A DNA stretch of 12,240 nucleotides from JBFWYO01 sp050186335 (GTDB lineage Bacteria; Pseudomonadota; Alphaproteobacteria; Bin65): contig JBFWYO010000111.1 of assembly GCA_050186335.1 (NCBI GenBank), positions 1-12,240 on the forward strand. Direction: 5' to 3'. Below are positions 1 to 6,785 of this stretch, piece by piece (positions within the stretch are counted from its first letter, which is position 1; each line of letters begins with the position of its first letter). A model generated the notes under the pieces. The model was not told the DNA's origin, made no database searches, and was given only the letters and a program-made list of their open reading frames with translations. The position numbers and the translations under genes are program-made.

Positions 1-2
1 AG

Positions 3-299
3 CTGGCCGGCCGCGGCGGCCGCGACGATCTGATCGCGGAAGCGTGCAGCCGCGTCTACGACGACGAGTTCGGCCACATGCTGAAGGGCGTCGCCGGTCT
101 GGACCGCGAAAACCTCTCGCAGGCCGAGTGGGATATCCTGACGAAAATTTCCGTCGAGCAGCTCAAGTTGCGCATCTTGATGCGCAACGAGCAATTCAGC
201 TTCCCGCTCTCCGACAGCCGCATCGAAGCGATCTATCGCGGCGAGATCGAGCCGCTGTCGTTCGATTTCGCTGCCGCCAAGCTGGCACTCGCTGCCTGA
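3..299 (+). CDS. Ferritin-like (probable di-iron) protein, C-terminal fragment
   Basis: The frame is open from the left edge to the TGA at 297-299, giving about 98 residues, so the true start lies outside the window. The visible part is helical and charged. It holds E-A-C-S-R-V-Y-D-D-E-F-G-H-M near its beginning (about 42-80), an ExxH preceded by an upstream Glu on the same helix. That is how the second metal-ligand helix of ferritin-like di-iron proteins looks. A second amphipathic helix (about 114-195) and a non-helical tail follow. An internal ATG at 78 would remove the ExxH and is not the likely start. The stop is 9 bases before the decarboxylase-like gene, so the two are probably co-transcribed. 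Ferritin-like proteins include oxygenases and hydroxylases as well as storage proteins; which applies cannot be told from a fragment. The family call is an inference from one motif. Confidence 0.55.
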   Translation: MAGRGGRDDLIAEACSRVYDDEFGHMLKGVAGLDRENLSQAEWDILTKISVEQLKLRILMRNEQFSFPLSDSRIEAIYRGEIEPLSFDFAAAKLALAA

Positions 300-308
300 G
301 GAATTTCC

Positions 309-1298
309 ATGTCGCTGCCGATTTCCATCGCCTGTTGGGATTACGACCGTGTGCGCGCGCTGACGACCGGGGCGGTCGCAATCGAGGGCTGCGCGCCGAA
401 CTTCATCACGCTCGGACCGGAAGAAGTGTTCTTCCGCGCGTTCCGTCATCACGAATTCGACGTCACCGAATTGTCGTTCAGCAGCTACACGCTGGCGACC
501 TCGCGCGGCAATTGCCCATATACGGCGATCCCGGTCTTCATCAGCCGGGTGTTCCGCCATTCCGGCATCTACATTCGCACCGATCGCGGGATCAAGAGCG
601 CCGCCGACCTGAAGGGCAAAACGATCGGCGTGCCGGAATACCAGATGACCGCCGCGGTGTGGATCCGCGGCATCCTGGAGGACATGTACGGCGTGCCCAC
701 GCGCGACGTGCACTGGCGTTCGGGCGGGCTCGAAGAGCCGGGCCGGCACGAGAAAATCGAGCTCAACCTGTCAAAGGAAATCGACGTCAAGCCGATTCCC
801 GACGGCGCAACGCTGAACGCCATGTTCGAGCGCGGCGAGCTGGACGCGGTGACCACGCCGCGCGCGCCGAGCTGCTACGTCAACGGCGCGCCGCACATCG
901 CGCGCCTGTTTCCGAACTTCCGCGACGCCGAGAAGGAGTATTTCCGCAAGACCGGCATCTTCCCGATCATGCACGTGATCGGCATCCGAAAGACACTGGT
1001 GGAAAAGAACCCGTGGCTGGCGGCGAGCCTGTTCAAGGCGTTCAGCCAGGCCAAGGCGGCGTGCATGCCGAACCTGACCGAAGTCGCGGCGCTCAAGATC
1101 AGCCTGCCCTGGGTCGCCCAGGAAGCCGAGGAGACCATGGCCGTCATGGGCAAGGATTTCTGGCCTTATGGCGTGCCGGCAAACCGCAAGACGCTGGACG
1201 CCTTTGTGCGCTATCATCATACCCAAGGCCTGTCGGACCGGCAGATGCGCCTCGACGAATTGTTCGTGGCCAGCACGCTGGAGCAGGCGAAGATTTGA
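309..1298 (+). CDS. 4,5-dihydroxyphthalate decarboxylase-like protein (PBP2 fold, cytosolic)
   Basis: This 329-residue protein resembles Pht5-type 4,5-dihydroxyphthalate decarboxylases. Those proteins have the type-2 periplasmic-binding-protein fold yet act as cytoplasmic enzymes, removing a carboxylate from a hydroxylated aromatic ring. Visible signs are the N-terminal strand with CWDYDR (9-14), a central I-P-V-F-x-S-R-x-F-R-H-S-x-I-Y-I block (about 74-89), A-A-D-L-K-G-K-T-I-G-V-P-E (98-110), and a late G-I-F-P-I-M-H segment. There is no N-terminal hydrophobic signal or lipobox, which argues against an ABC-transporter binding protein, the usual automatic label. The ATG follows GAGGAA with good spacing, 9 bases after the previous stop. 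The next gene starts 19 bases downstream. Known members act in phthalate catabolism, but many homologues are uncharacterised and the true substrate here is unknown. The family call is firm; the exact reaction is inferred. Confidence 0.8.
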   Translation: MSLPISIACWDYDRVRALTTGAVAIEGCAPNFITLGPEEVFFRAFRHHEFDVTELSFSSYTLATSRGNCPYTAIPVFISRVFRHSGIYIRTDRGIKSAADLKGKTIGVPEYQMTAAVWIRGILEDMYGVPTRDVHWRSGGLEEPGRHEKIELNLSKEIDVKPIPDGATLNAMFERGELDAVTTPRAPSCYVNGAPHIARLFPNFRDAEKEYFRKTGIFPIMHVIGIRKTLVEKNPWLAASLFKAFSQAKAACMPNLTEVAALKISLPWVAQEAEETMAVMGKDFWPYGVPANRKTLDAFVRYHHTQGLSDRQMRLDELFVASTLEQAKI

Positions 1299-1317
1299 GC
1301 GTTTTAGGGAGAGCGAC

Positions 1318-2295
1318 ATGGACGGCTCGGTTCAGAATCTCGAACATCTGCGCAGCATCGCTTCGCTCGATGTGCTGCAGAACGAGGTCGGCAATATCGG
1401 CCTGACGCCGGGCTGGATACCGCGCAAGCAGCCGATCCTGTGGCACGAGCCGAAATCGAAATTCCTGCCGATGCATTGGCGCTACGCCGAAGCCAAGGCG
1501 GCGATGGAAGCGGCCGGGCGGCTGATCGGCACCGATCTCGCGGAGCGGCGCAATCTGGTCATGCGCAATCCGATCGAAGGCAACAATTTCGCGACCACCA
1601 ACACGCTGGTCTGCGCGTACCAGACCATCTTGCCGCGCGAGGAAGCGCGCTCGCATCGCCACGCGCCGCACGCGCTGCGCGTCATTCTCGAGGCGGAAGG
1701 CGCGTTCTCGATCGTCGACGGCGAGAAGACGCCGATGAACAGCGGCGACGTGGTGCTGACGCCCGGCGGTTGCTGGCACGGCCACGGCCACGACGGCAGC
1801 GAGCAGGCCTATTGGTTCGACGGGCTCGACGTGCCGTTGAATCATTTACTCGAACCGATGTTCGTCGAGGATCATCCGGCCGGATTCGAACCGGTCCGCA
1901 CGGTGGCCGACCGCTCGCCGATGCGCTTCAAGCGCGACGACATCTTGGCCGCGCTCGACAAGGCGCCGCTCGATCCCGAAGGCTTCTACGGCAACCGCCT
2001 GCCGCTCGATGCGCCGTCGATCCCGACCATGGGCCTGCACGTGCGGAAGTATAAATCCGGCTATAAGTCGCGCCCGTACCGTTCGACCGCGAATACGATC
2101 TTCCTGGTCATGCAGGGCAACGGCACGTCGACCATCGACGGCGTCAAAATGGATTGGGCGTTCGGCGACACGTTCGTCGCCCCGCTGTGGACCCGCATCG
2201 AACATACCGCCAAGGACGATGCGATCCTGTTTTCCATGACCGACGAGCCGTTGATGCGATGGGCGAAATACTTCCGCTTCGAGGCGCTCTCTTGA
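1318..2295 (+). CDS. Gentisate 1,2-dioxygenase-like bicupin ring-cleavage dioxygenase
   Basis: The product has 325 residues and two cupin domains, close to the length of gentisate or 1-hydroxy-2-naphthoate dioxygenases. These use Fe(II) to open a ring between a hydroxylated and a carboxylated carbon. The N-terminal cupin carries S-H-R-H-A-P-H-A-L-R (112-121), giving His113 and His115, and the second cupin motif P-G-G-C-W-H-G-H (149-156), giving His154. These match the Fe ligands of the family, and G-L-D-V-P-L (169-174) is also typical. The C-terminal cupin (about 242-325) has no HxH and is probably structural, as in relatives. The ATG at 1318 follows AGGGAGAG; an in-frame ATG at 1168 lies inside the previous gene and is unlikely. 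The gene sits between the decarboxylase-like and hydrolase genes with gaps of about 19 and 13 bases. Gentisate, salicylate-type or hydroxynaphthoate substrates are all possible. Confidence 0.85.
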   Translation: MDGSVQNLEHLRSIASLDVLQNEVGNIGLTPGWIPRKQPILWHEPKSKFLPMHWRYAEAKAAMEAAGRLIGTDLAERRNLVMRNPIEGNNFATTNTLVCAYQTILPREEARSHRHAPHALRVILEAEGAFSIVDGEKTPMNSGDVVLTPGGCWHGHGHDGSEQAYWFDGLDVPLNHLLEPMFVEDHPAGFEPVRTVADRSPMRFKRDDILAALDKAPLDPEGFYGNRLPLDAPSIPTMGLHVRKYKSGYKSRPYRSTANTIFLVMQGNGTSTIDGVKMDWAFGDTFVAPLWTRIEHTAKDDAILFSMTDEPLMRWAKYFRFEALS

Positions 2296-2301
2296 GAGAG
2301 G
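2294..2301 (+). promoter_or_regulatory. Shine-Dalgarno site pointing at a non-canonical ATA start
   Basis: GAGAGAGG overlaps the TGA of the cupin gene (2293-2295). Seven bases further on, at 2309, the hydrolase frame has ATA followed by codons for T-K-T-R-N-L-I-C-P-D-G. This is the strongest ribosome binding site near the hydrolase N-terminus; no comparable site precedes the GTG at 2345. Confidence 0.5.
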
Positions 2302-2344
2302 CCAGGTCATAACCAAGACCCGGAACCTGATCTGCCCCGACGGG

Positions 2345-3112
2345 GTGATTCTGTCCGCGACCGTCTCCGGTAGCGGACCCGATCTGCTGTTGATCCACGG
2401 TGCATCGAACGATCACACGCGCTGGGATCCGGTGCTGCCGTACTTGGGCAAGCACTTCACGTGTTTCGCGCTGGATCGGCGCGGCCGCGGCAATTCGAGC
2501 GACGGACTCGCCTACCACATCAACAGGGAAATCGCCGACACCCACGGCGCGATCCGCACGCTGGCCGATCAAGGCGGCCCGCCGGTCGACGTGGTCGGCC
2601 ATTCGTACGGCGCCATCTGCGCGCTGGAAGCGGCGCGCGGCAATCCGCGCCTGCGGCGCCTGATCCTCTACGAACCGCCCCTGCCGCTCGGCGAACCGGT
2701 CCCGCCGCCCGGCGTGGTGCGCGAACTGGAGGAACTGGCGGCCGCCGGCCGCAAGGAAGACGTCGTGTTCGCCTTCATGCGCAAGGCCGTGCGCATGCCA
2801 GAAGCGGAAATCAAGGCTGCGATGGCGCATCCGTCGTGGCCCAACCGGGTCGCCGCCGCGCACACAATCCCGCGCGAACTGGCCGCGCTCGAACGCGATT
2901 ACCGCTTCGATCCGGCGCGCTTCGCCGACTGGTCGGTGCCGACCCTGGTGATGATGGGCGGCGACAGCCCGAAATTCCTCAAGGATGCCTGCGAGACGCT
3001 CGCCCGCACCTTGAAAGGCGCCAAGCTGTGCACGCTTCAAGGGCAGCAACACGTCGCCATGATGATGGCGCCGGAACTGTTCAGCAAGGAAGTGCTGGAT
3101 TTTCTGGCGTGA
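2345..3112 (+). CDS. Alpha/beta-hydrolase fold protein
   Basis: From the GTG at 2345 this is 255 residues with the full alpha/beta-hydrolase layout. The oxyanion loop is L-I-H-G-A (16-20) and the nucleophile elbow is G-H-S-Y-G (85-89, Ser87). The probable acid is Asp207 in M-M-G-G-D, and the catalytic His is His236 in G-Q-Q-H-V. Such enzymes hydrolyse esters, lactones, thioesters or the C-C bonds of ring-cleavage products, the last of which would fit directly after a ring-cleaving dioxygenase. GTG 2345 is the only canonical start available upstream of the fold. However, the frame stays open to an ATA at 2309 with an ideal SD, and that longer version (267 residues) gives an N-terminus more typical of the family. 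It is the last gene of the left operon and converges on the Fe-ADH gene, whose stop is 40 bases away. The substrate is unknown. Confidence 0.85.
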   Translation: MILSATVSGSGPDLLLIHGASNDHTRWDPVLPYLGKHFTCFALDRRGRGNSSDGLAYHINREIADTHGAIRTLADQGGPPVDVVGHSYGAICALEAARGNPRLRRLILYEPPLPLGEPVPPPGVVRELEELAAAGRKEDVVFAFMRKAVRMPEAEIKAAMAHPSWPNRVAAAHTIPRELAALERDYRFDPARFADWSVPTLVMMGGDSPKFLKDACETLARTLKGAKLCTLQGQQHVAMMMAPELFSKEVLDFLA

Positions 3113-3152
3113 GGCTTTCGAACCCGCTCCCAGTGGGGCAGAAGGCGCGCGC

Positions 3153-4307
3153 CTACAGCGCAGCCTCATAGATCTTTCGCGCGTCTTCGAGCGTCACCTC
3201 GCGCGGATTGTTCACCAGCAAACGCGTCTGCTTCATCGCATCCTCGGCGAGCATCGGCACGTGATTGTGGCTGACGCCGACCTGGCTCAGGCGGCGCTCC
3301 AGCTTGATGTCTTCGATCAGCGCCTCGATCTCTTCGATCAGCGCCGTCGCCATGGAGTCGGCGGAACCCGATTTGATCTTCGGGAACACGATCTGCGCGA
3401 GCTCCGCATATAACGGCGCGGCGATCGGCAGGTTGAAGCGCATCACGTGCGGCATGACCAGCGAGTTCGACAAGCCGTGCGGGACGTGGAAATGCCCGCC
3501 AATCGGATAAGCGAGCGCGTGCACGGCGGCGACCGGCGAATTGGTGAACGCCATGCCGCCGAGCATGGCGCCGAGCAGCATGTTGGCGCGCGCCGCGCGG
3601 TTGCCGCCGTCCGAGCAAACGACGCGGATGTTGCCGCCCAGCTGCTTGAGCGCCTCGCGCGCCAGCGCATCCGACATCGGGTTCTTCTTGTGCTTGCTGG
3701 TGTAGGCCTCGATCGCGTGCACCATGGCGTCGACGCCGGTGGCCGCGGTCACGTGGCGCGGCAGGCCGAGCGTCAGATCGGCATCGAGCACCGCCACGTC
3801 CGGCAGCAATTGCGGCGACACGACGCCCTTCTTTTCGCTCGCCCCGGTGGTCACGATCGCGATCGGCGTGACCTCGGATCCGGTGCCCGCGGTGGTCGGA
3901 ATCTGCACCAGCGGCAGGCGCCCGCCCTTGCAGAAGCCGATGCCGTAGATCTCGCCCAGCTGCTGCTTGGCGCTCGTCAGGAACGCGACCAGCTTGGCGA
4001 CATCCATCGACGAACCGCCGCCGAAGCCGATCACGCCGTCGATCTTCGCGGCGCGCCCGGCGGCGACCGCCGCGTGCACGATATGCTCGGGCGGATCGGC
4101 CTCGGTGTCCGAATAGATCGCGGCCTTGATGCCGGCGGCCTTGAGGCTGGCCAGGCCCTTCTCCATCAGGCCGAGCTTGACGATCCCCGGATCCGTCACG
4201 ATCAGCGCGCTGGCGACGCCGAGCGAGCCCACGATCTCGCCGAGCCGCGCGGTCGCGCCCGGTTCAGATACGATCGACTTGGTGGTCTGGAAGGTGAAAC
4301 TCGTCAT
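3153..4307 (-). CDS. Iron-containing (group III) alcohol dehydrogenase
   Basis: This 384-residue protein is full length for the Fe-ADH family, NAD(P)-dependent oxidoreductases that interconvert alcohols and aldehydes or ketones. The dinucleotide-binding G-F-G-G-G-S-S-M-D is at 94-102 and P-T-T-A-G-T-G-S-E-V at 137-146. The expected metal ligands are Asp193 and His197 (G-V-D-A-M-V-H-A-I-E-A-Y), His263 (A-V-H-A-L-A-Y) and His277 (H-V-P-H-G). The intact ligand set and length argue against maleylacetate reductase, a shorter relative that lacks the metal site, although that function would fit an aromatic pathway. The ATG at 4307 follows GGAGACAGC. The gene lies 37 bases downstream of the isomerase-like gene and is probably co-transcribed with it. 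No signal peptide is seen, so it is cytosolic. The substrate is unknown. Confidence 0.87.
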   Translation of the reverse strand: MTSFTFQTTKSIVSEPGATARLGEIVGSLGVASALIVTDPGIVKLGLMEKGLASLKAAGIKAAIYSDTEADPPEHIVHAAVAAGRAAKIDGVIGFGGGSSMDVAKLVAFLTSAKQQLGEIYGIGFCKGGRLPLVQIPTTAGTGSEVTPIAIVTTGASEKKGVVSPQLLPDVAVLDADLTLGLPRHVTAATGVDAMVHAIEAYTSKHKKNPMSDALAREALKQLGGNIRVVCSDGGNRAARANMLLGAMLGGMAFTNSPVAAVHALAYPIGGHFHVPHGLSNSLVMPHVMRFNLPIAAPLYAELAQIVFPKIKSGSADSMATALIEEIEALIEDIKLERRLSQVGVSHNHVPMLAEDAMKQTRLLVNNPREVTLEDARKIYEAAL

Positions 4308-4344
4308 CGCTGTCTCCGATTCGTAAAGCGCCTATCGTCTTGAA

Positions 4345-4932
4345 CTAAGCCCGCGCCGCCGCGGCCACGTCGTCGATGCGGTCCTGGCCGAAGAACATCT
4401 GGCCGCGCACGAAAAACGTCGGCGCGCCGAACACGCCGCGTTCGATCGCCTCGTCCGTGTTGGCCTTCAGCTTCTCCTTGATCCAGGTTTGCCCGGCCTT
4501 GGCGGCAATCGTGGCCGCGTCCAGCCCTGCGTCGGTCAACGCGCGCGCGACGACCTCGGGATCGCCCATGTTGAGATTCTGCACCCACATGCCCGAAAAC
4601 ACGACATTGCAGTATTGCATGAGCCATCCATCTTCGCCGGCAGCCAACGCGCCGCGCATCAGGTGCAGCGTGTTGATCGGGAAATGCTTGTTCATGACGA
4701 ACGGCACGCCGAATTTCTGCGCCGCGCGCACCATGTCGTCGAGCATGTACCGCGCCTTGGCCGGCACCATCATCGGCGACGCGTTGCCGGTGGCCTGGAA
4801 CACGGCGCCGAGCAGCATCGGCCGAAACACGATGCGGTTTTTGGTTTCGCGGCCGAGTTTGGGCAATTGCGTATAGGCCAGATACGAGGTCGGCGAACCG
4901 ACATCGAAGAAGAATTCGATTTCCCGCGTCAT
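4345..4932 (-). CDS. 2-hydroxychromene-2-carboxylate isomerase-like (DsbA/GST-kappa family)
   Basis: From ATG 4932 the product has 195 residues, a normal length for the thioredoxin-fold, glutathione-dependent isomerases related to NahD of naphthalene catabolism. It opens with T-R-E-I-E-F-F-F-D-V-G-S-P-T-S-Y-L-A-Y. Ser13 sits where the glutathione-activating serine of the family lies, and the CxxC of true DsbA is absent. The C-terminal G-V-F-G-A-P-T-F-F-V-R-G (167-178) with F-F-G-Q-D-R-I (180-186) is diagnostic, including the cis-Pro loop. An in-frame ATG at 4965 would add 11 residues that the family does not need, and its SD is no better. The family isomerises ring-cleavage products or conjugates glutathione. 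In this cluster it may rearrange an aromatic intermediate, but no chromene substrate is implied by neighbours. It is co-directional with the Fe-ADH gene. Confidence 0.82.
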   Translation of the reverse strand: MTREIEFFFDVGSPTSYLAYTQLPKLGRETKNRIVFRPMLLGAVFQATGNASPMMVPAKARYMLDDMVRAAQKFGVPFVMNKHFPINTLHLMRGALAAGEDGWLMQYCNVVFSGMWVQNLNMGDPEVVARALTDAGLDAATIAAKAGQTWIKEKLKANTDEAIERGVFGAPTFFVRGQMFFGQDRIDDVAAAARA

Positions 4933-4992
4933 GATGGTACCCGTCGGTGACAGCATTCGGTCCATGGTCGATTCCGGCGCGGTGTCTTCAAT

Positions 4993-5101
4993 TTGTCACC
5001 CCGGACAAGTCCCGCGCAGCGGGACGCCGATCCGGGGTCCATCGCAAACGCGGAAAGACTCTGGACCCCGGCTCTCTGCTGCGCTTCGGCCGGGGTGACA
5101 A
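4993..5101. repeat. Nested palindromic intergenic repeat (REP-like)
   Basis: Twelve-base outer arms TTGTCACCCCGG (4993-5004) and CCGGGGTGACAA (5090-5101) are perfect inverted complements. Inside are a 7-bp hairpin GTCCCGC-GCA-GCGGGAC (5009-5025) and a second perfect pair CCGGGGTCCA (5032-5041) with TGGACCCCGG (5062-5071). The whole could fold as a branched structure in DNA or RNA. Repeats of this style are common between genes in alphaproteobacteria. It lies between the stop of the isomerase-like gene's upstream neighbour (5112) and the isomerase start (4932), inside what would otherwise be one operon, so it may set transcript processing or attenuation. Confidence 0.8.
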
Positions 5102-5111
5102 TTGGCATGGC

Positions 5112-5837
5112 TCACCACTTCTCCACCCACGGCCGCACGTCCAGTTCGAACGTCCAGGCGCTGCGCGGTTGCCGGTGGAGCATCAGATAGTTCCGCGCGA
5201 TGTCGTCGGGCGCCATCACGCCGTCGGCCGGCAATTCGGCGAACCGCTCGGCGAAACGCTCGCGGGTGAACTTGGTGTCGATCGGACCGTCCACCACCAC
5301 GTGCGCGACATGGATGTTCTTCGGCATCAGCTCGCGCGCCATCGATTGCGCCAGCGCGCGCAATCCCGATTTGGCGCTGGCAAAGGCGCCGAATTCGCTC
5401 GCACCGCGCATCGATGCGGTCGCGCCGGTGAAAATGATCGTGCCGCGCCCGCGCGCGACCATGCGTTTGGCCGCTTCGCGGCCGGTCAGAAATCCCGCCA
5501 GGTTCGCCATCTCCCACACTTTGGTGAACACGCGCGTGCTCATGGTCAGAATGCTTTCGCGGTACCAGGCGCCGACGTTGAACACGCACACTTCGACGGG
5601 TGCGACGTCGCGCTCGATCGCATCGAACAGCGCGATCACCTCGTCCTCCTTGCGCGCGTCGGCGCCGACCGGGTGTACCTTATGCCCGGCCGCGACGATC
5701 GCGTCGGCCAGCGGCTTCAGCTGATCGGCTTTGCGCCGGACCGGGCAGGCGATATAGCCGGCGTCGGCAAACGCGCGCGCCACCGCGCCGCCCAGTGCGT
5801 CGCCCGCTCCGATTACCACCGCCGCCGCTTTTTCCAC
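5112..5837 (-). CDS. SDR-family protein lacking the catalytic Tyr
   Basis: The product has 241 residues, normal SDR length, with a Rossmann start I-G-A-G-D-A-L-G-G (9-17), V-F-N-V-G (85-89) in place of NNAG, and helix-4 Asn112. The active-site segment reads T-G-A-T-A-S-M-R-G-A-S-E-F-G-A-F-A-S-A-K. Lys156 is kept, but the residue four before it is Phe152 rather than Tyr. Thirteen positions earlier, where Ser is expected, there is Ala139, with Thr140 and Ser142 nearby. A classical Tyr-dependent hydride transfer is therefore doubtful; the protein may bind NAD(P) and do different chemistry or be a partner subunit. The GTG start follows AGGAGG with 5-base spacing. It is divergent from the other SDR gene (186 bases apart) and is followed by the REP-like repeat and the isomerase. 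The family call is firm; the function is unknown. Confidence 0.85.
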   Translation of the reverse strand: MEKAAAVVIGAGDALGGAVARAFADAGYIACPVRRKADQLKPLADAIVAAGHKVHPVGADARKEDEVIALFDAIERDVAPVEVCVFNVGAWYRESILTMSTRVFTKVWEMANLAGFLTGREAAKRMVARGRGTIIFTGATASMRGASEFGAFASAKSGLRALAQSMARELMPKNIHVAHVVVDGPIDTKFTRERFAERFAELPADGVMAPDDIARNYLMLHRQPRSAWTFELDVRPWVEKW

Positions 5838-5843
5838 CCGCGC

Positions 5844-5865
5844 CTCCTGCCGATCGAGGCAGGGG
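5844..5865 (-). promoter_or_regulatory. Hairpin that could mask the SD of the atypical SDR gene
   Basis: On the minus strand CCTGCC (5863-5858) and GGCAGG (5851-5846) form a 6-bp stem with loop TCGATC. The 3' arm overlaps the AGGAGG ribosome binding site (5848-5843) used by the GTG at 5837. Folding would hide half of that site. Regulation is inferred; no ligand or partner is evident. Confidence 0.25.
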
Positions 5866-5932
5866 ACCGCGCGCGTGCGCGTGAGTCAAGCCGGCTGTTG
5901 CGCGCGCGCATGGCTGCGGCGCGATGACGACG

Positions 5933-5960
5933 TTGCAGCGCCGCGCGGGACGGGTAAAGT
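5933..5960 (+). promoter_or_regulatory. Weak candidate promoter for the classical SDR gene
   Basis: TTGCAG (5933-5938) and TAAAGT (5955-5960) are separated by 16 bases and lie upstream of the ATG at 6023. The match to sigma-70 consensus is partial, and chance is possible in a 185-base intergenic stretch. Confidence 0.2.
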
Positions 5961-6022
5961 CAGCCCCCTCAATACCCGCGAAAAGAATCACCACGCGCGC
6001 AAGCGAACGAGGAAACGCAGCG

Positions 6023-6778
6023 ATGAGCCATCAGGGCAAGACCGCCATCATCACCGGAGCCGGCCAGGGCATCGGCCGCGTCTATGCGCAGCGCTTTGCC
6101 GAGGCGGGTGCGAATGTCGTCATCGCCGAGGTCAACGAAAGGAACGGTCAGGCGGTGGCCGCCGACATCGAAGCGAAGGGCGGCAAGGTGCTAGCGGTGA
6201 AAACCGACGTCGCCGACGAGAAATCGGTCGTCGACATGGTTTCCGCGACAGTCGAGAAATTCGGCGGTGCGGATATTCTGATCAACAACGCCGCGATGTT
6301 CACGCGCCTGTCGCGCGGCGTGTTCGACACGCTGCCGGTCGACGAGTGGCGGCGGGTGATGGACGTCAACGTGACCGGCGCGTTCCTGTGCGCGCGCGCC
6401 GTCCTCCCCCACATGCGCAAGAAGAAATGGGGCCGCATCGTCAACATCTCGTCCGGCACGGTCACCATGGGCCGGCCGGATTATCTGCACTACGTCACCT
6501 CGAAATCCGCCGCCATCGGCATGACCCGCGCCATGGCGCGCGAAATCGGCAAGGATGGGATCACGGTGAACGTGTTGCTGCCCGGCCTGACGCGCACCGA
6601 AATCGACGCCGAGGGCATCACCGACCAGGTGTGGAACCTGATCAAGGCCAAACAGTGCATCCCGCGCGAAGAAACGCCGGACGACCTCGCCAAGGTCGCG
6701 CTGTTCGTGACCTCGGACGATGCCGCGTTCATCACCGGCCAAAGCTTCGCCGTCGACGGCGGTGTGGCGCATATTTGA
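6023..6778 (+). CDS. Classical SDR-family NAD(P)-dependent oxidoreductase (FabG-like)
   Basis: The product has 251 residues with every classical SDR mark: T-G-A-G-Q-G-I-G (11-18), acidic Glu36 after beta-2 (suggesting NAD over NADP), N-N-A-A (88-91), Asn116, Ser144 in N-I-S-S, and Tyr157-x-x-x-Lys161 in Y-V-T-S-K. The tail F-A-V-D-G-G (242-247) is the usual FabG-type end. The ATG at 6023 follows GAGGAAA; the frame is open further up to 5924 but that extension lies in the divergent promoter region and has no family match. It reduces or oxidises a carbonyl/hydroxyl; a 3-hydroxyacyl-CoA or a cyclic alcohol is plausible given the ligases nearby, but this is inferred. It is transcribed alone, divergent from the Tyr-less SDR and convergent with the epimerase gene. 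Hairpins follow its stop. Confidence 0.9.
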   Translation: MSHQGKTAIITGAGQGIGRVYAQRFAEAGANVVIAEVNERNGQAVAADIEAKGGKVLAVKTDVADEKSVVDMVSATVEKFGGADILINNAAMFTRLSRGVFDTLPVDEWRRVMDVNVTGAFLCARAVLPHMRKKKWGRIVNISSGTVTMGRPDYLHYVTSKSAAIGMTRAMAREIGKDGITVNVLLPGLTRTEIDAEGITDQVWNLIKAKQCIPREETPDDLAKVALFVTSDDAAFITGQSFAVDGGVAHI

Positions 6779-6785
6779 GCCAATT

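Noticed and set aside
309..1298. ABC-transporter substrate-binding protein
   Set aside because: There is no signal peptide or lipobox and no permease or ATPase gene adjacent.
44..1405. A 453-codon plus-strand frame over the ferritin-like and decarboxylase-like genes
   Set aside because: It is out of frame with two SD-preceded genes of recognisable family and has a low-complexity Arg-rich product.
3113..3152. Bidirectional terminator between the hydrolase and Fe-ADH genes
   Set aside because: Only very short pairing (CCCA/TGGG and the palindrome GGCGCGCGCC at 3144-3153) is present, with no T-run, so I could not support it.
3153..4307. Maleylacetate reductase as the function of the Fe-ADH
   Set aside because: It would suit an aromatic pathway, but the intact Asp/His metal ligands and 384-residue length fit metal-dependent group III alcohol dehydrogenases better.
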